This document shows positions 36,857-45,038 of a DNA stretch of 64,000 nucleotides, in pieces (position 1 is the first letter of the stretch; each line of letters begins with the position of its first letter). The stretch lies in NCBI RefSeq assembly GCF_014204515.1, contig NZ_JACHLI010000008.1, positions 1 to 64,000 on the forward strand. The letters run 5' to 3'. A model generated the notes under the pieces. It did no database searches and was not told where the DNA came from. It saw only the letters and a program-made list of their open reading frames with translations. The position numbers and the translations under genes are program-made. Source of the DNA: Pseudomonas nitroreducens. Its GTDB lineage: Bacteria > Pseudomonadota > Gammaproteobacteria > Pseudomonadales > Pseudomonadaceae.

Positions 36857-37049
36857 GATTCCTCCGGCATTCACGATGATGCCGCGCCCTCAGCCTGCGG
36901 AACGGCGAGGCATGGGGCGCGGTCGGTATGGGGCAGACTCTAAGCAGCACCCCCGCGCCGCTCAATGATCGAAAATGACAAGTTACTGACCCAAGATGAC
37001 ACGCCGCCTTGGCAACGCCCGGCCCAGGCCCTACCCTGTGCTGCATCCC

Positions 37050-38186
37050 ATGAGTACCCGTCCTTATATGCGCAAGCTGATCTTCCTCGTCCTGGTGCTG
37101 ATCTTCGCCGGTTATGCCGGCTGGGCGGAGCGTCGCCCGGTGGGGCACTACCTCTCCGACCTGCGTAGCCAGGTCGCGCTGAATCAGGGCCAACCCTCCG
37201 AGCGCGGCAACCTGCTGGGCGTGCAGCCGGAGCTGTTCACCCAGGACTACCAGAGCGTCGAGCGCCTGCGTCTGAAGTTCCACGCCTACCTGGCCAAGGC
37301 CCGCGACGAAGGGCTGATCAACCCGCGCACCGTGGTGGTGTTCCCCGAGCACATCGGCACCTGGCTGGTAGCCGCCGGCGAGAAGCCCGAGGTCTACCAG
37401 ACCGAGCACCTGGCCGAGGCCATGGAATGGATGGTCGCCAGCAACCCGCTGAAAGTGGCGCGCGGCTGGCTCGGCGCCAAGGGCGAGGACCGCATGGCCG
37501 ATGCGCTGTTCCGCATGAAGGCGGTGGACATGGCCCACGACTACCAGACGCTGTTCGGCGGCCTGGCCAGGGAATTCGGCGTGACCCTCGTCGCCGGCTC
37601 CATCGTGCTGCCCAATCCGCGCATCGTCGAAGGGCAGCTGCGCACCGGCAACGGCCGCCTCTACAACGTCACCCAGGTCTTCGGCAGCGATGGCCAGCCG
37701 CTGGGCAAGCCGCAGCGCAAGCTGTTCCCCATCGACGACGAGAAAGGCTTCACCCGCGGCGGCGACCCGGATGACCTGCAGGTCCTGCAGACTCCGGCCG
37801 GGCGCCTGGGCGTGCTGGTCTGCGCCGACAGCTGGTACCCGGCGAGCTACGCCGCCCTGGCGGCGAACAAGCCGGACATCATCGCCGTCCCCGCCTTCCT
37901 CACCGGCAACGGCAACTGGAACAAGCCGTGGAAGGGCTACAACGGCGCCCCCACGCCCAGCGACGTGACGCTCAAGCCCGGCGACCTCAGCGAAGGCCAG
38001 GCCTGGGAACGCCTGGCCCTGGCCGGCCGCCTCGGCGAGAGTGGCGCCCACGCCGGCATCACCGTATTCATGCGCGGCCACCTGTGGGACCTGGGCAGCG
38101 ACGGGCGCAGCCTGGTGGTCAACGGCGACAGCCATACCCTGGCACCTGAAGGCCCGGGCGCGCGCCTGATCAACCTCTGGCTATGA
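37050..38186 (+). CDS. membrane-anchored carbon-nitrogen hydrolase (nitrilase superfamily)
   Basis: About 378 residues. An N-terminal membrane helix (KLIFLVLVLIFAGYAGW) precedes a domain with the catalytic triad of the family: Glu in VVFPEHIG (about 98), Lys in RKLFPIDDE (about 223) and Cys in VLVCADSW (about 257). This fits a periplasm-facing nitrilase-like amidase, possibly related to apolipoprotein N-acyltransferase. Start uncertain: 36996, 37050 and 37068 are all possible and none has a strong ribosome site. Its stop overlaps the start of the AraC regulator gene (ATGA), linking the two. Confidence 0.75.
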   Translation: MSTRPYMRKLIFLVLVLIFAGYAGWAERRPVGHYLSDLRSQVALNQGQPSERGNLLGVQPELFTQDYQSVERLRLKFHAYLAKARDEGLINPRTVVVFPEHIGTWLVAAGEKPEVYQTEHLAEAMEWMVASNPLKVARGWLGAKGEDRMADALFRMKAVDMAHDYQTLFGGLAREFGVTLVAGSIVLPNPRIVEGQLRTGNGRLYNVTQVFGSDGQPLGKPQRKLFPIDDEKGFTRGGDPDDLQVLQTPAGRLGVLVCADSWYPASYAALAANKPDIIAVPAFLTGNGNWNKPWKGYNGAPTPSDVTLKPGDLSEGQAWERLALAGRLGESGAHAGITVFMRGHLWDLGSDGRSLVVNGDSHTLAPEGPGARLINLWL

Positions 38187-39220
38187 ACCGCCCGACCATG
38201 CGCCTGGGCGATCTTTCGGTGGGCTTCGTCCATAGCCTCGCCGATGCCCTGGCTGAAAGCGGCGTCGCTCCGCAGCCATTGCTCGAACAGTACGGACTGG
38301 ACACCGCGCGCCTGGGCGAACCCGGCGCACGCCTGTCGATTCCCCGCTACATGCGCCTGGGGCACGCGGCCATCCAGCAGAGCGGCGACCCCGCCCTCGG
38401 CCTGCGCATGGGCCAGCTGAGCCGACCGAGCCAGAGCGGCCTGGCCGGCGTCACTGCCGCCCAGGCCCCCAACCTGCGCGCCGCTGCCCGCGCGCTGATC
38501 CGCTACGAGCCGCTCTACGCGCAGAACTACCGCGGCCAGAGCAGCTTCATCGAAGATTCCAGCGGCGCCTGGCTGCGCTTCTACTCCATCAGCCCGTACA
38601 ACGCCTACAACCGCTTCGTGGTGGACTCGGTACTGGCCGGCTGGGTGAGCATGCTCGGCAGCATCGGTGCACAGCCTCTGCGTGCGCAGAAGGTGCAGAT
38701 CGAGTACCCGGCGCCCGCCTGGGCAGCACGCTTCGAGGAGATGCTCGACTGCCCGGTGGAGTTCGGCGCCGAGCACAACCAGCTGCGCCTGGACCAGGCC
38801 ACGCTGGCGCGCGCCAACCCGGACCATTGCCCAAGCACCTGGCGGCAACTGCTGGATATCTGCGAGAAGGAGCTGGAGCAGTTGACCCGCACGCGCAGCC
38901 TGCGCGAGCGCGTTGCCCAGTTGCTGGGCCCGATGCTCAACGGCCGCGAGCCGGACCTGGAAGAAGTGGCGGCGCGCCTGAAGCTGCCGACCTGGACACT
39001 ACGGCGCAAGCTCGCCGAGGAAGGCACGCAGTTCCGCAGCATCCTCAACGACACCCGCCGCGACCTGGCGATGATCTACATCCGCGACACCGACCTCGCC
39101 TTCGGCGAGATCGCCTACCTGCTCGGCTTTGCCTCCGCCGAGGCCTTCCAGCGCGCCTTCAAGCGCTGGAGCGGGCAGACGCCCGGGGAATTCCGCCGCG
39201 CCCAGCGCCACAGCGCCTGA
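38183..39220 (+). CDS. AraC-family transcriptional regulator
   Basis: 345 residues. The N-terminal region (about 20-210) resembles the arabinose-binding-type domain of OruR/ArgR-like regulators. The C-terminal double helix-turn-helix (about 255-340) ends with DLAFGEIAYLLGFASAEAFQRAFKRWSGQTPGEFRR, a standard AraC signature. Coupled to the nitrilase-like gene by ATGA, so it may control that gene or sense its product. The divergent fadH promoter is further upstream and could also be a target. Confidence 0.9.
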   Translation: MNRPTMRLGDLSVGFVHSLADALAESGVAPQPLLEQYGLDTARLGEPGARLSIPRYMRLGHAAIQQSGDPALGLRMGQLSRPSQSGLAGVTAAQAPNLRAAARALIRYEPLYAQNYRGQSSFIEDSSGAWLRFYSISPYNAYNRFVVDSVLAGWVSMLGSIGAQPLRAQKVQIEYPAPAWAARFEEMLDCPVEFGAEHNQLRLDQATLARANPDHCPSTWRQLLDICEKELEQLTRTRSLRERVAQLLGPMLNGREPDLEEVAARLKLPTWTLRRKLAEEGTQFRSILNDTRRDLAMIYIRDTDLAFGEIAYLLGFASAEAFQRAFKRWSGQTPGEFRRAQRHSA

Positions 39221-39307
39221 TCACATCTGGGTGGCGTCGTCGGCCGGCTCCGGATGATCCTTCTCTGCCGCGTGCTGTTCCAGCAGTTCTTCCTGATAGT
39301 CGTCCAT
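39221..39307 (-). CDS. 28-residue acidic small protein
   Basis: A short frame, MDDYQEELLEQHAAEKDHPE then PADDATQM, is preceded by GGAGAAAAGCC with ideal spacing. Composition is acidic, with a helical first half. Its stop codon abuts the stop of the AraC gene, and no longer frame in this gap looks better. It is likely real because of the ribosome site, codon composition and compact placement, but I know no function. It lies upstream of the tRNA cluster. Confidence 0.65.
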   Translation of the reverse strand: MDDYQEELLEQHAAEKDHPEPADDATQM

Positions 39308-39432
39308 TGGCTTTTCTCCTGACCGTTCGATCCGGTTTTAGCAAAGACCACAGGAAAAAAGCTAGACGGCAAAGGTGAACGAGCTGTGACAGCGTCTTAC
39401 AGAGCGACGGCTGGAATTTTCGGACGGAAACG

Positions 39433-39462
39433 AAAAAACCCTCAGGTATTGCTACCTGAGGG
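39433..39462 (-). terminator. terminator of the tRNA cluster
   Basis: A perfect 10-bp stem (ccctcaggta/tacctgaggg, loop ttgc, 439-462) followed on the minus strand by a U-run from the A-run at 433-438. It lies 11 bases beyond the last tRNA-Asp. Confidence 0.92.
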
Positions 39463-39472
39463 CTTTCGAATA

Positions 39473-39549
39473 TGGCGCAGCGGACGGGACTCGAACCCGC
39501 GACCCCCGGCGTGACAGGCCGGTATTCTAACCGACTGAACTACCGCTGC
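39473..39549 (-). tRNA. tRNA-Asp (GTC), copy 2
   Basis: 77 bases with an encoded CCA. The cloverleaf has anticodon loop CTGTCAC (GUC), T-loop GGTTCGAGTCC and a seven-base acceptor stem GCAGCGG. Identical to the copy at 39648. Confidence 0.97.
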
Positions 39550-39647
39550 GTGTCGGTTGGACTTGCGTCCGGTACAGCAACCTCCTGGCGCCTGGAGTGA
39601 ATCACTCGACAAGCTGGTTCGGGGCAATGAACCAAGGAGGGGGAAAA

Positions 39648-39724
39648 TGGCGCAGCGGACGGGACTCGAACCCGCGACCCCCGGCGTGACAGGCCGGTAT
39701 TCTAACCGACTGAACTACCGCTGC
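39648..39724 (-). tRNA. tRNA-Asp (GTC), copy 1
   Basis: 77 bases with an encoded CCA and anticodon GUC, identical to the copy at 39473. The two are separated by 98 bases of unrelated spacer, and both lie in one transcript with tRNA-Val. Confidence 0.97.
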
Positions 39725-39740
39725 GCGTAACTTGCGAGAG

Positions 39741-39816
39741 TGGTGGGTGATGACGGGATCGAACCGCCGACCCTCTGCTTGTAAGGCAGATGCTCTCCCA
39801 GCTGAGCTAATCACCC
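39741..39816 (-). tRNA. tRNA-Val (TAC)
   Basis: 76 bases with an encoded CCA, acceptor GGGTGAT, anticodon loop CTTACAA (UAC) and T-loop GGTTCGATCCC. It is the first gene of the three-tRNA operon, 16 bases upstream of tRNA-Asp. Confidence 0.97.
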
Positions 39817-39836
39817 TTCGTCTCGAAGTGGGGCGC

Positions 39837-39864
39837 ATTCTACAGCCGGCTGATCCTAAGTCAA
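39837..39864 (-). promoter_or_regulatory. sigma-70 promoter of the tRNA operon
   Basis: On the minus strand TTGACT (39859-39864) and TAGAAT (39837-39842) are spaced by 16 bases, followed by a GCGCCCC discriminator typical of stringently controlled stable-RNA promoters. The tRNA-Val gene begins 21 bases further. Confidence 0.8.
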
Positions 39865-39874
39865 TGCCCTGATT

Positions 39875-39906
39875 GAACTTTTTTTCATTTTCCGCGAAAA
39901 AAGTTC
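39875..39906 (-). terminator. AT-rich stem between the SDR gene and the tRNA promoter
   Basis: gaactttttt (39875-39884) pairs with aaaaaagttc (39897-39906), leaving a 12-base loop. It may end transcripts from the minus-strand SDR gene before the tRNA promoter, though the stem is weak for a terminator. Confidence 0.4.
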
Positions 39907-39940
39907 GGCGCGGTGATTTCGGCGTCGGTGCCGGACAGGG

Positions 39941-40008
39941 TTCGCGAGCACGCTCGCTCCTACAGGCTGGATCAAGAACGTACTTGTAGGAGCGAGCTTG
40001 CTCGCGAA
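39941..40008. repeat. REP pair (REPIN-like)
   Basis: Two 24-base units (39941-39964, 39985-40008) in inverted orientation, 23 of 24 positions matching, with GTAGGAGCGAG at the inner ends. The same unit occurs singly at 20242-20265. It lies in the gap between the tRNA operon promoter and the SDR gene. Confidence 0.85.
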
Positions 40009-40081
40009 GCGCCTGATGCCTGAACCCACAGGAAAAGAAAAGGGCGACCCCTGGGCCGCCCTGCTCTGCCACACCCGACGC

Positions 40082-40849
40082 TCAGTCGAGGTAGATCATC
40101 TTGCGGGTCATGCCGCCATCGATCACCAGCTCCTGCGCGGTGACGAAGCCGGCGCTGTCGCCGATCAGCCAGGCCACCGCCGCAGCGACGTCCTCGACCG
40201 TGCCGACACGACCGACCAGGTGCTGGTCGTGGTCCAGCTCGGTCAGCGGCTCCGCCTCCCGCTCGCGCAGGTCGCGGGCGTCGATCCAGCCAGGGGAAAT
40301 CGCGTTGACGCGAATGTCCGGGCCCAGGCTGCTGGCCAGGGCATGGGTCAGCGACAGCAGCCCGCCCTTGCTCGCCGCGTAGGCTTCGGAGTTCGGCTCG
40401 GACTGGTGCGCGCGGGTGGAGGCGATGTTGACGATGGCGCCGCTGTGCGCGCGCAGGTACGGCGCGCAGTGCTTGGCCAGCAGCAGCGGACCAGTGAGGT
40501 TCACCGCCAGGGTGCGGTTCCACTCGTTCAGGCCAAGGCTCTCCAGCGGCGTATTGTGCGGCCGGGCGATGGCAGCGTTGCTCACCAGCGCGTCGAGGCG
40601 ACCGAACTGGCCGATCAACTCGGCCACGGCCGCAGCGACCTGCCCTTCGTTGGCCACGTCCAGCGCGATGAAGCTGGCGCGTTCGCCCAGCGCCGCCGCC
40701 ACCTTCGGGCCGCGCTCGCGGTCGATATCCGCCAGCACCACCTGCCAGCCCTCGGCGACCAGCCACGCAGCGACGCCCAGGCCAATGCCGTGTGCTGCAC
40801 CGGTGACCAGCACCACCTGGCCGTTGCCCAGGGCGTCCATCACGCTCAC
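40082..40849 (-). CDS. short-chain dehydrogenase/reductase
   Basis: 255 residues of the classical SDR fold: cofactor loop TGAAHGIG (16-23), NAA in SNAAIA, catalytic serine in IVNIAST, and Tyr-x3-Lys in YAASK (about 153-157). Substrate unknown. The start is GTG, overlapping the stop of metZ (GTGA); an ATG three codons on is the alternative. It is the last gene of the metZ unit. Confidence 0.9.
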   Translation of the reverse strand: MSVMDALGNGQVVLVTGAAHGIGLGVAAWLVAEGWQVVLADIDRERGPKVAAALGERASFIALDVANEGQVAAAVAELIGQFGRLDALVSNAAIARPHNTPLESLGLNEWNRTLAVNLTGPLLLAKHCAPYLRAHSGAIVNIASTRAHQSEPNSEAYAASKGGLLSLTHALASSLGPDIRVNAISPGWIDARDLREREAEPLTELDHDQHLVGRVGTVEDVAAAVAWLIGDSAGFVTAQELVIDGGMTRKMIYLD

Positions 40850-42057
40850 AGCGCCGCCAGGCCTCGCGCCAGGTCGACCTTGATGTCGTCGACATCTTCC
40901 AGGCCCACGGCGACGCGGATCAGGTTGTCACGGATACCGGCGTTCTCGCGCTCGGCCAGCGACAGACGACCGTGGGAGGTGGTGGCCGGGTGGGCGATGG
41001 TGGTCTTGGTGTCACCCAGGTTGGTGGTGATGGAGATCATCCGGGTGGCGTCGATGCAGCGCCAGGCCGCGTCCTTGCCGCCCTTGACCTCGAAGCTCAC
41101 CACCGCGCCGAAGCCTTTCTGCTGACGCTTGGCCAGTTCGTGCTGCGGGTGGCTCGGCAGGCCGGAGTAGTAAACGCGCTCCACGCCCGGCTGCTGTTCC
41201 AGCCACTCGGCGACCAGCTGGGCCGAGGCGCTGTGGGCCTGCATGCGCACGCGCAGGGTTTCCAGGCCCTTGATGAAGATCCAGGCATTGAACGGGCTCA
41301 AGGTCGGGCCGGCGGTACGCAGGAAGCCGACGACGGGCTCCATCTGCGCGCGGCGACCGGCGACCACGCCACCCATGGTGCGGCCCTGGCCGTCGATGTA
41401 CTTGGTCGCCGAGTGGATCACCACGTCCGCGCCCAGTTTCAGCGGCTGTTGCAGCGCCGGGGTGCAGAAGCAGTTGTCCACCGCCAGCAGAGCGCCCTTG
41501 GCGTGGGCGATCTCGGCCAGCGCGGCGATATCCACCAGCTCGGCCAACGGGTTGGACGGCGATTCGACGAAGAACAGCCTGGTGTTCGGCTTGCAGGCCG
41601 CTTCCCAGGCCGCCAGATCGCTCAGCGGCGGATAGTCCACCTCGATGCCGAAGCGCTTGAAGTACTTCTCGAACAGGCTGATGGTCGAACCGAACACGCT
41701 GCGCGAGACCAGCACGTGGTCGCCGGCGCTGCACAGGCTCATCACCAGCGAGAGGATCGCCGACATGCCGGTGGACGTGGCCACCGCCTGCTCGGCGCCT
41801 TCCAGCGCGGCGATGCGCTCCTCGAAGGTGCGCACCGTGGGGTTGGTGTAGCGCGAGTAGACGTTGCCCGGCACTTCACCGGCAAAGCGTGCGGCCGCAT
41901 CGGCGGCGCTGCGGAACACGTAGCTGGAGGTGGTGAACAGGCCTTCGCCGTGTTCGCCTTCCGGGGTGCGGCGCTGTCCGGCGCGCACTGCGAGGGTGTC
42001 GAAACCGACGCCCTCCAGGTCGCTGTCCAGCCGGCCGGCTTCCCAATCCTGAGCCAT
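40846..42057 (-). CDS. metZ: O-succinylhomoserine sulfhydrylase
   Basis: Makes homocysteine from O-succinylhomoserine and sulfide, the direct sulfhydrylation route to methionine in Pseudomonas. 403 residues of the Cys/Met-metabolism PLP family, with the Schiff-base lysine in SATKYIDGQG (about 215), YSRYTNPT near residue 60 and SNPLAE. Assignment to metZ and not to cystathionine synthase rests on family likeness and the neighbouring purF, the known order. A ribosome site (GGAG) lies upstream. Confidence 0.92.
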   Translation of the reverse strand: MAQDWEAGRLDSDLEGVGFDTLAVRAGQRRTPEGEHGEGLFTTSSYVFRSAADAAARFAGEVPGNVYSRYTNPTVRTFEERIAALEGAEQAVATSTGMSAILSLVMSLCSAGDHVLVSRSVFGSTISLFEKYFKRFGIEVDYPPLSDLAAWEAACKPNTRLFFVESPSNPLAELVDIAALAEIAHAKGALLAVDNCFCTPALQQPLKLGADVVIHSATKYIDGQGRTMGGVVAGRRAQMEPVVGFLRTAGPTLSPFNAWIFIKGLETLRVRMQAHSASAQLVAEWLEQQPGVERVYYSGLPSHPQHELAKRQQKGFGAVVSFEVKGGKDAAWRCIDATRMISITTNLGDTKTTIAHPATTSHGRLSLAERENAGIRDNLIRVAVGLEDVDDIKVDLARGLAAL

Positions 42058-42084
42058 GCCCTGCTCTCCCTATTCGTTTCTGAA

Positions 42085-43590
42085 TCAGTCGTTGTAGAGA
42101 TCGATGATGGCGCTGACCGCGGCACCCTTGGTCTTGGTCGCGTCGTTGCGCGCCTGCTCGATCTTGTCCAGGTAGGCTTCGTCGACGTCGCCGGTGACGT
42201 ATTCACCGTTGAACACGGCGCAGTCGAAGCGCTCGATCTTGATCTTGCCGCCCTCGGTCGACTCGATCAGGTCCTGCAGGTCCTGATAGATCAGCCAGTC
42301 GGCGCCGATCAGCTCGCCGACTTCCTCGGTGCTGCGGTTGTGCGCGATCAGTTCGTGGGCGCTCGGCATGTCGATGCCGTAGACGTTGGGGTAGCGCACC
42401 GCCGGGGCGGCGGAGCAGAAGTAGACGTTCTTCGCGCCGGCCTCGCGGGCCATCTGGATGATCTGCTTGCAGGTGGTGCCGCGAACGATGGAGTCGTCCA
42501 CCAGCATCACGTTCTTGCCGCGGAACTCCAGCTCGATGGCGTTGAGCTTCTGGCGCACCGATTTCTTGCGCGCGGCCTGGCCGGGCATGATGAAGGTACG
42601 GCCGATGTAGCGGTTCTTCACGAAGCCTTCGCGGAACTTCACGCCCAGGCGGTTGGCCAGCTCCAGCGCGGCGGTGCGGCTGGTGTCCGGGATCGGGATG
42701 ACCACGTCGATGTCGTGGTCAGGGCGCTCGCGGAGGATCTTGTCGGCCAGCTTCTCGCCCATGCGCAGGCGCGCCTTGTACACCGAGATGCCGTCGATGA
42801 TGGAGTCCGGGCGGGCCAGGTAGACGTGCTCGAAGATGCACGGCGCGTACTGCGGGTTGGCCGCGCACTGGCGGGTGTAGAGCTTGCCGTCTTCGGTGAT
42901 GTACACCGCTTCACCCGGCGCGAGGTCGCGGATCAGGGTGAAGCCGAGGACGTCCAGGGCGACGCTTTCCGAGGCGATCATGTATTCCACGCCGTTCTCG
43001 GTGTGACGCTGGCCGAAGACGATCGGGCGGATCGCATGGGGGTCGCGGAAGCCGACGATGCCGTAGCCGGTGATCATCGCCACCACGGCGTAGCCGCCCA
43101 CGCAGCGGGCGTGCACGCCGGCAACCGCGGCGAACACGTCTTCCTCGGTGGGCTGCAGCTTGTTGCGCACCGCCAGCTCATGGGCGAACACGTTGAGCAG
43201 CACTTCCGAGTCGGAGTTGGTGTTCACGTGGCGCAGGTCGGATTCGTAGATTTCCTTGGCCAGCTGCTCGACGTTGGTCAGGTTGCCGTTGTGCGCCAGG
43301 GTGATGCCGTAGGGCGAGTTGACGTAGAACGGCTGCGCCTCGGCGGAGCTGGAGCTGCCCGCGGTGGGGTAGCGCACGTGGCCGATGCCGATCTTGCCGA
43401 CCAGGCGCTGCATATGGCGCTGCTGGAAGACGTCACGGACCAGGCCGTTGTCCTTGCGCAGGTACAGCCGGTCGTCCTGACAGGTGACAATCCCCGCAGC
43501 GTCCTGGCCACGATGCTGGAGAACGGTGAGCGCGTCATAGAGCGCCTGATTCACGTTCGACTTGCCCACGATACCGACGATGCCACACAT
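42085..43590 (-). CDS. purF: amidophosphoribosyltransferase
   Basis: First committed step of purine synthesis: PRPP plus glutamine to phosphoribosylamine. 501 residues. The start MCGIVGIVG places the glutamine-amide nucleophile Cys at position 2, so three upstream codons are excluded. The PRPP-binding motif VMLVDDSIVRGTT is at about 360-372. It precedes metZ by 27 bases and follows cvpA, the conserved cvpA-purF pair. Confidence 0.98.
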   Translation of the reverse strand: MCGIVGIVGKSNVNQALYDALTVLQHRGQDAAGIVTCQDDRLYLRKDNGLVRDVFQQRHMQRLVGKIGIGHVRYPTAGSSSSAEAQPFYVNSPYGITLAHNGNLTNVEQLAKEIYESDLRHVNTNSDSEVLLNVFAHELAVRNKLQPTEEDVFAAVAGVHARCVGGYAVVAMITGYGIVGFRDPHAIRPIVFGQRHTENGVEYMIASESVALDVLGFTLIRDLAPGEAVYITEDGKLYTRQCAANPQYAPCIFEHVYLARPDSIIDGISVYKARLRMGEKLADKILRERPDHDIDVVIPIPDTSRTAALELANRLGVKFREGFVKNRYIGRTFIMPGQAARKKSVRQKLNAIELEFRGKNVMLVDDSIVRGTTCKQIIQMAREAGAKNVYFCSAAPAVRYPNVYGIDMPSAHELIAHNRSTEEVGELIGADWLIYQDLQDLIESTEGGKIKIERFDCAVFNGEYVTGDVDEAYLDKIEQARNDATKTKGAAVSAIIDLYND

Positions 43591-43696
43591 GCGACGCAAC
43601 CCCTAGTTGGTGTTCAGGCTAAAACAATTCCATATTCGGCAGTATCCACCGGACCTGCCGTAGCGGCGACGGCTTCCCGTCGCCTCTGCCCGCCCG

Positions 43697-44239
43697 TCAC
43701 TGGGCCGGCAGCAAGGACCCCACTCCGGATGGCGGAGTGATGGTAACGCCGGACATCCACTGCCCGGCAAACGTCAGGATGAAGTTCTTCGACCAGTCGG
43801 CGACCATCAGGAAATGCGGCATCAGCACCGATTGCTGCCACCACGGGTCCTGTTGCACCGGCGCCAGGCTGAGCAGGCCGACCAGCAGCACCACCAGCAG
43901 CACGCCACGGGCGCCGCCGAACACCATGCCGAGCACACGGTCGGTGCCGGACATGCCGGTCACCCGCACCAGCTCGCTGATGAGGAAATTGACGAGTGCG
44001 CCCAGCAGCAGCGTGACGACGAAAAGCAGGGCGCAGGCGGCGATGACACGCCCGGAGGGCAGCTGGATGTAGGGTGCGAGATGCTCGGCCAGGGCGCCGC
44101 CGAACATCCAGGCGACCGCACCGGCTACGATCCAGGTGACCAGCGACAGGGCTTCCTTGACGAAGCCACGACTCAAGCTGATCAGGCTGGAAATGACGAT
44201 GATGCCGATCATCGTCCAATCGACCCAGGTAAATGCCAC
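43697..44239 (-). CDS. cvpA: CvpA family inner-membrane protein
   Basis: 180 residues with four predicted membrane helices (FTWVDWTMIGIIVISSLISLSRG, then three more) and a hydrophilic tail. CvpA is known for colicin V production in E. coli and supports purF expression; its molecular role is unclear. The GTG start at 44239 (VAFTWVDW) matches the family N-terminus; 24 upstream codons show no similarity. Confidence 0.85.
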   Translation of the reverse strand: MAFTWVDWTMIGIIVISSLISLSRGFVKEALSLVTWIVAGAVAWMFGGALAEHLAPYIQLPSGRVIAACALLFVVTLLLGALVNFLISELVRVTGMSGTDRVLGMVFGGARGVLLVVLLVGLLSLAPVQQDPWWQQSVLMPHFLMVADWSKNFILTFAGQWMSGVTITPPSGVGSLLPAQ

Positions 44240-44343
44240 GTTGCGGCCCAGAAACGGAAAGGCCCCGCATTTTAGCAGAGCCCTTCGATTTAGCAGAGCC
44301 CCAGATTGCACCGGGGCTGATTGATTGAAACTAACGAGCCGAT

Positions 44344-45015
44344 TCAGCCGCGCTCGGGCTGGAAGCGCACCACGAAGCCGTTGAGCTTCTGCTGCTTGCC
44401 CAACTGGTCGCGCAGACGATCGGCCTCGGCGCGCTCGACCACCGGACCGACGAACACCCGGTTCATGCCGTCGAAGCTGCGCACATAGGCGTTGTAGCCC
44501 TGGCTGCGCAGGGTCTTCTGCAACTCGTCGGCGCGGGCACGGTTGGACAGGCTGGCCAGCTGCACCGACCAGCTCACCGGCAGGTTGTCGCCATCCAGGC
44601 GCTGGGCCGGCTGCTGGGTCGCCGCGCTCGCCTGGGCCGGCGCAGGCTGCTGCACCGCAGCGGGCTTGGGAGCGGGCGCCGGTTGAGCGGCCGGCTTCGG
44701 CGCTTGAGCCGGGGCCTGAGCCTGGGCCGGCTGCGTCGGCAGGCTGGTAATCGGCGCGGTAGGCGCCTGCGTCTGCGCAGCCTGCTGCTGCGGCTCGGCA
44801 TTATCGGCGTCGCCGGCCTGCGGCTCGGGCACTTCGGTGGGCTGCACCTCGACCGCGGGCATGGCCGGCGGCTTGGGCATCACCGGGGCTTCGACCACCA
44901 CCTGGCGCACATCATCCTCGCGGGAGAACAGCATCGGCAGGAAGATCACCGCCAGCGCCAGCAGCACCAGCGCTCCGACTACCCGCTGCTTGAGCCCCTT
45001 ATCGAGCAACGCCAT
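44344..45015 (-). CDS. dedD: DedD-like SPOR-domain protein
   Basis: 223 residues: a short cytoplasmic N-terminus, one transmembrane helix (about 11-29), a long Pro/Ala/Gln-rich linker (about 50-140) and a C-terminal SPOR domain (about 146-220, WSVQLASLSNRARADELQKTL). SPOR binds denuded glycan strands, so it is a cell-division-associated peptidoglycan binder. GGGGAG precedes the start. The folC-dedD-cvpA-purF order is conserved. Confidence 0.92.
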   Translation of the reverse strand: MALLDKGLKQRVVGALVLLALAVIFLPMLFSREDDVRQVVVEAPVMPKPPAMPAVEVQPTEVPEPQAGDADNAEPQQQAAQTQAPTAPITSLPTQPAQAQAPAQAPKPAAQPAPAPKPAAVQQPAPAQASAATQQPAQRLDGDNLPVSWSVQLASLSNRARADELQKTLRSQGYNAYVRSFDGMNRVFVGPVVERAEADRLRDQLGKQQKLNGFVVRFQPERG

Positions 45016-45038
45016 GCAACAACTCCCCTTGGGTCTAC

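Noticed and set aside
39602..40072. Minus-strand frame spanning the tRNA genes
   Set aside because: It reads through tRNA genes and REP sequence and cannot be a protein gene.
43814..44275. Plus-strand frame opposite cvpA
   Set aside because: Antisense of the membrane protein gene, without ribosome site.
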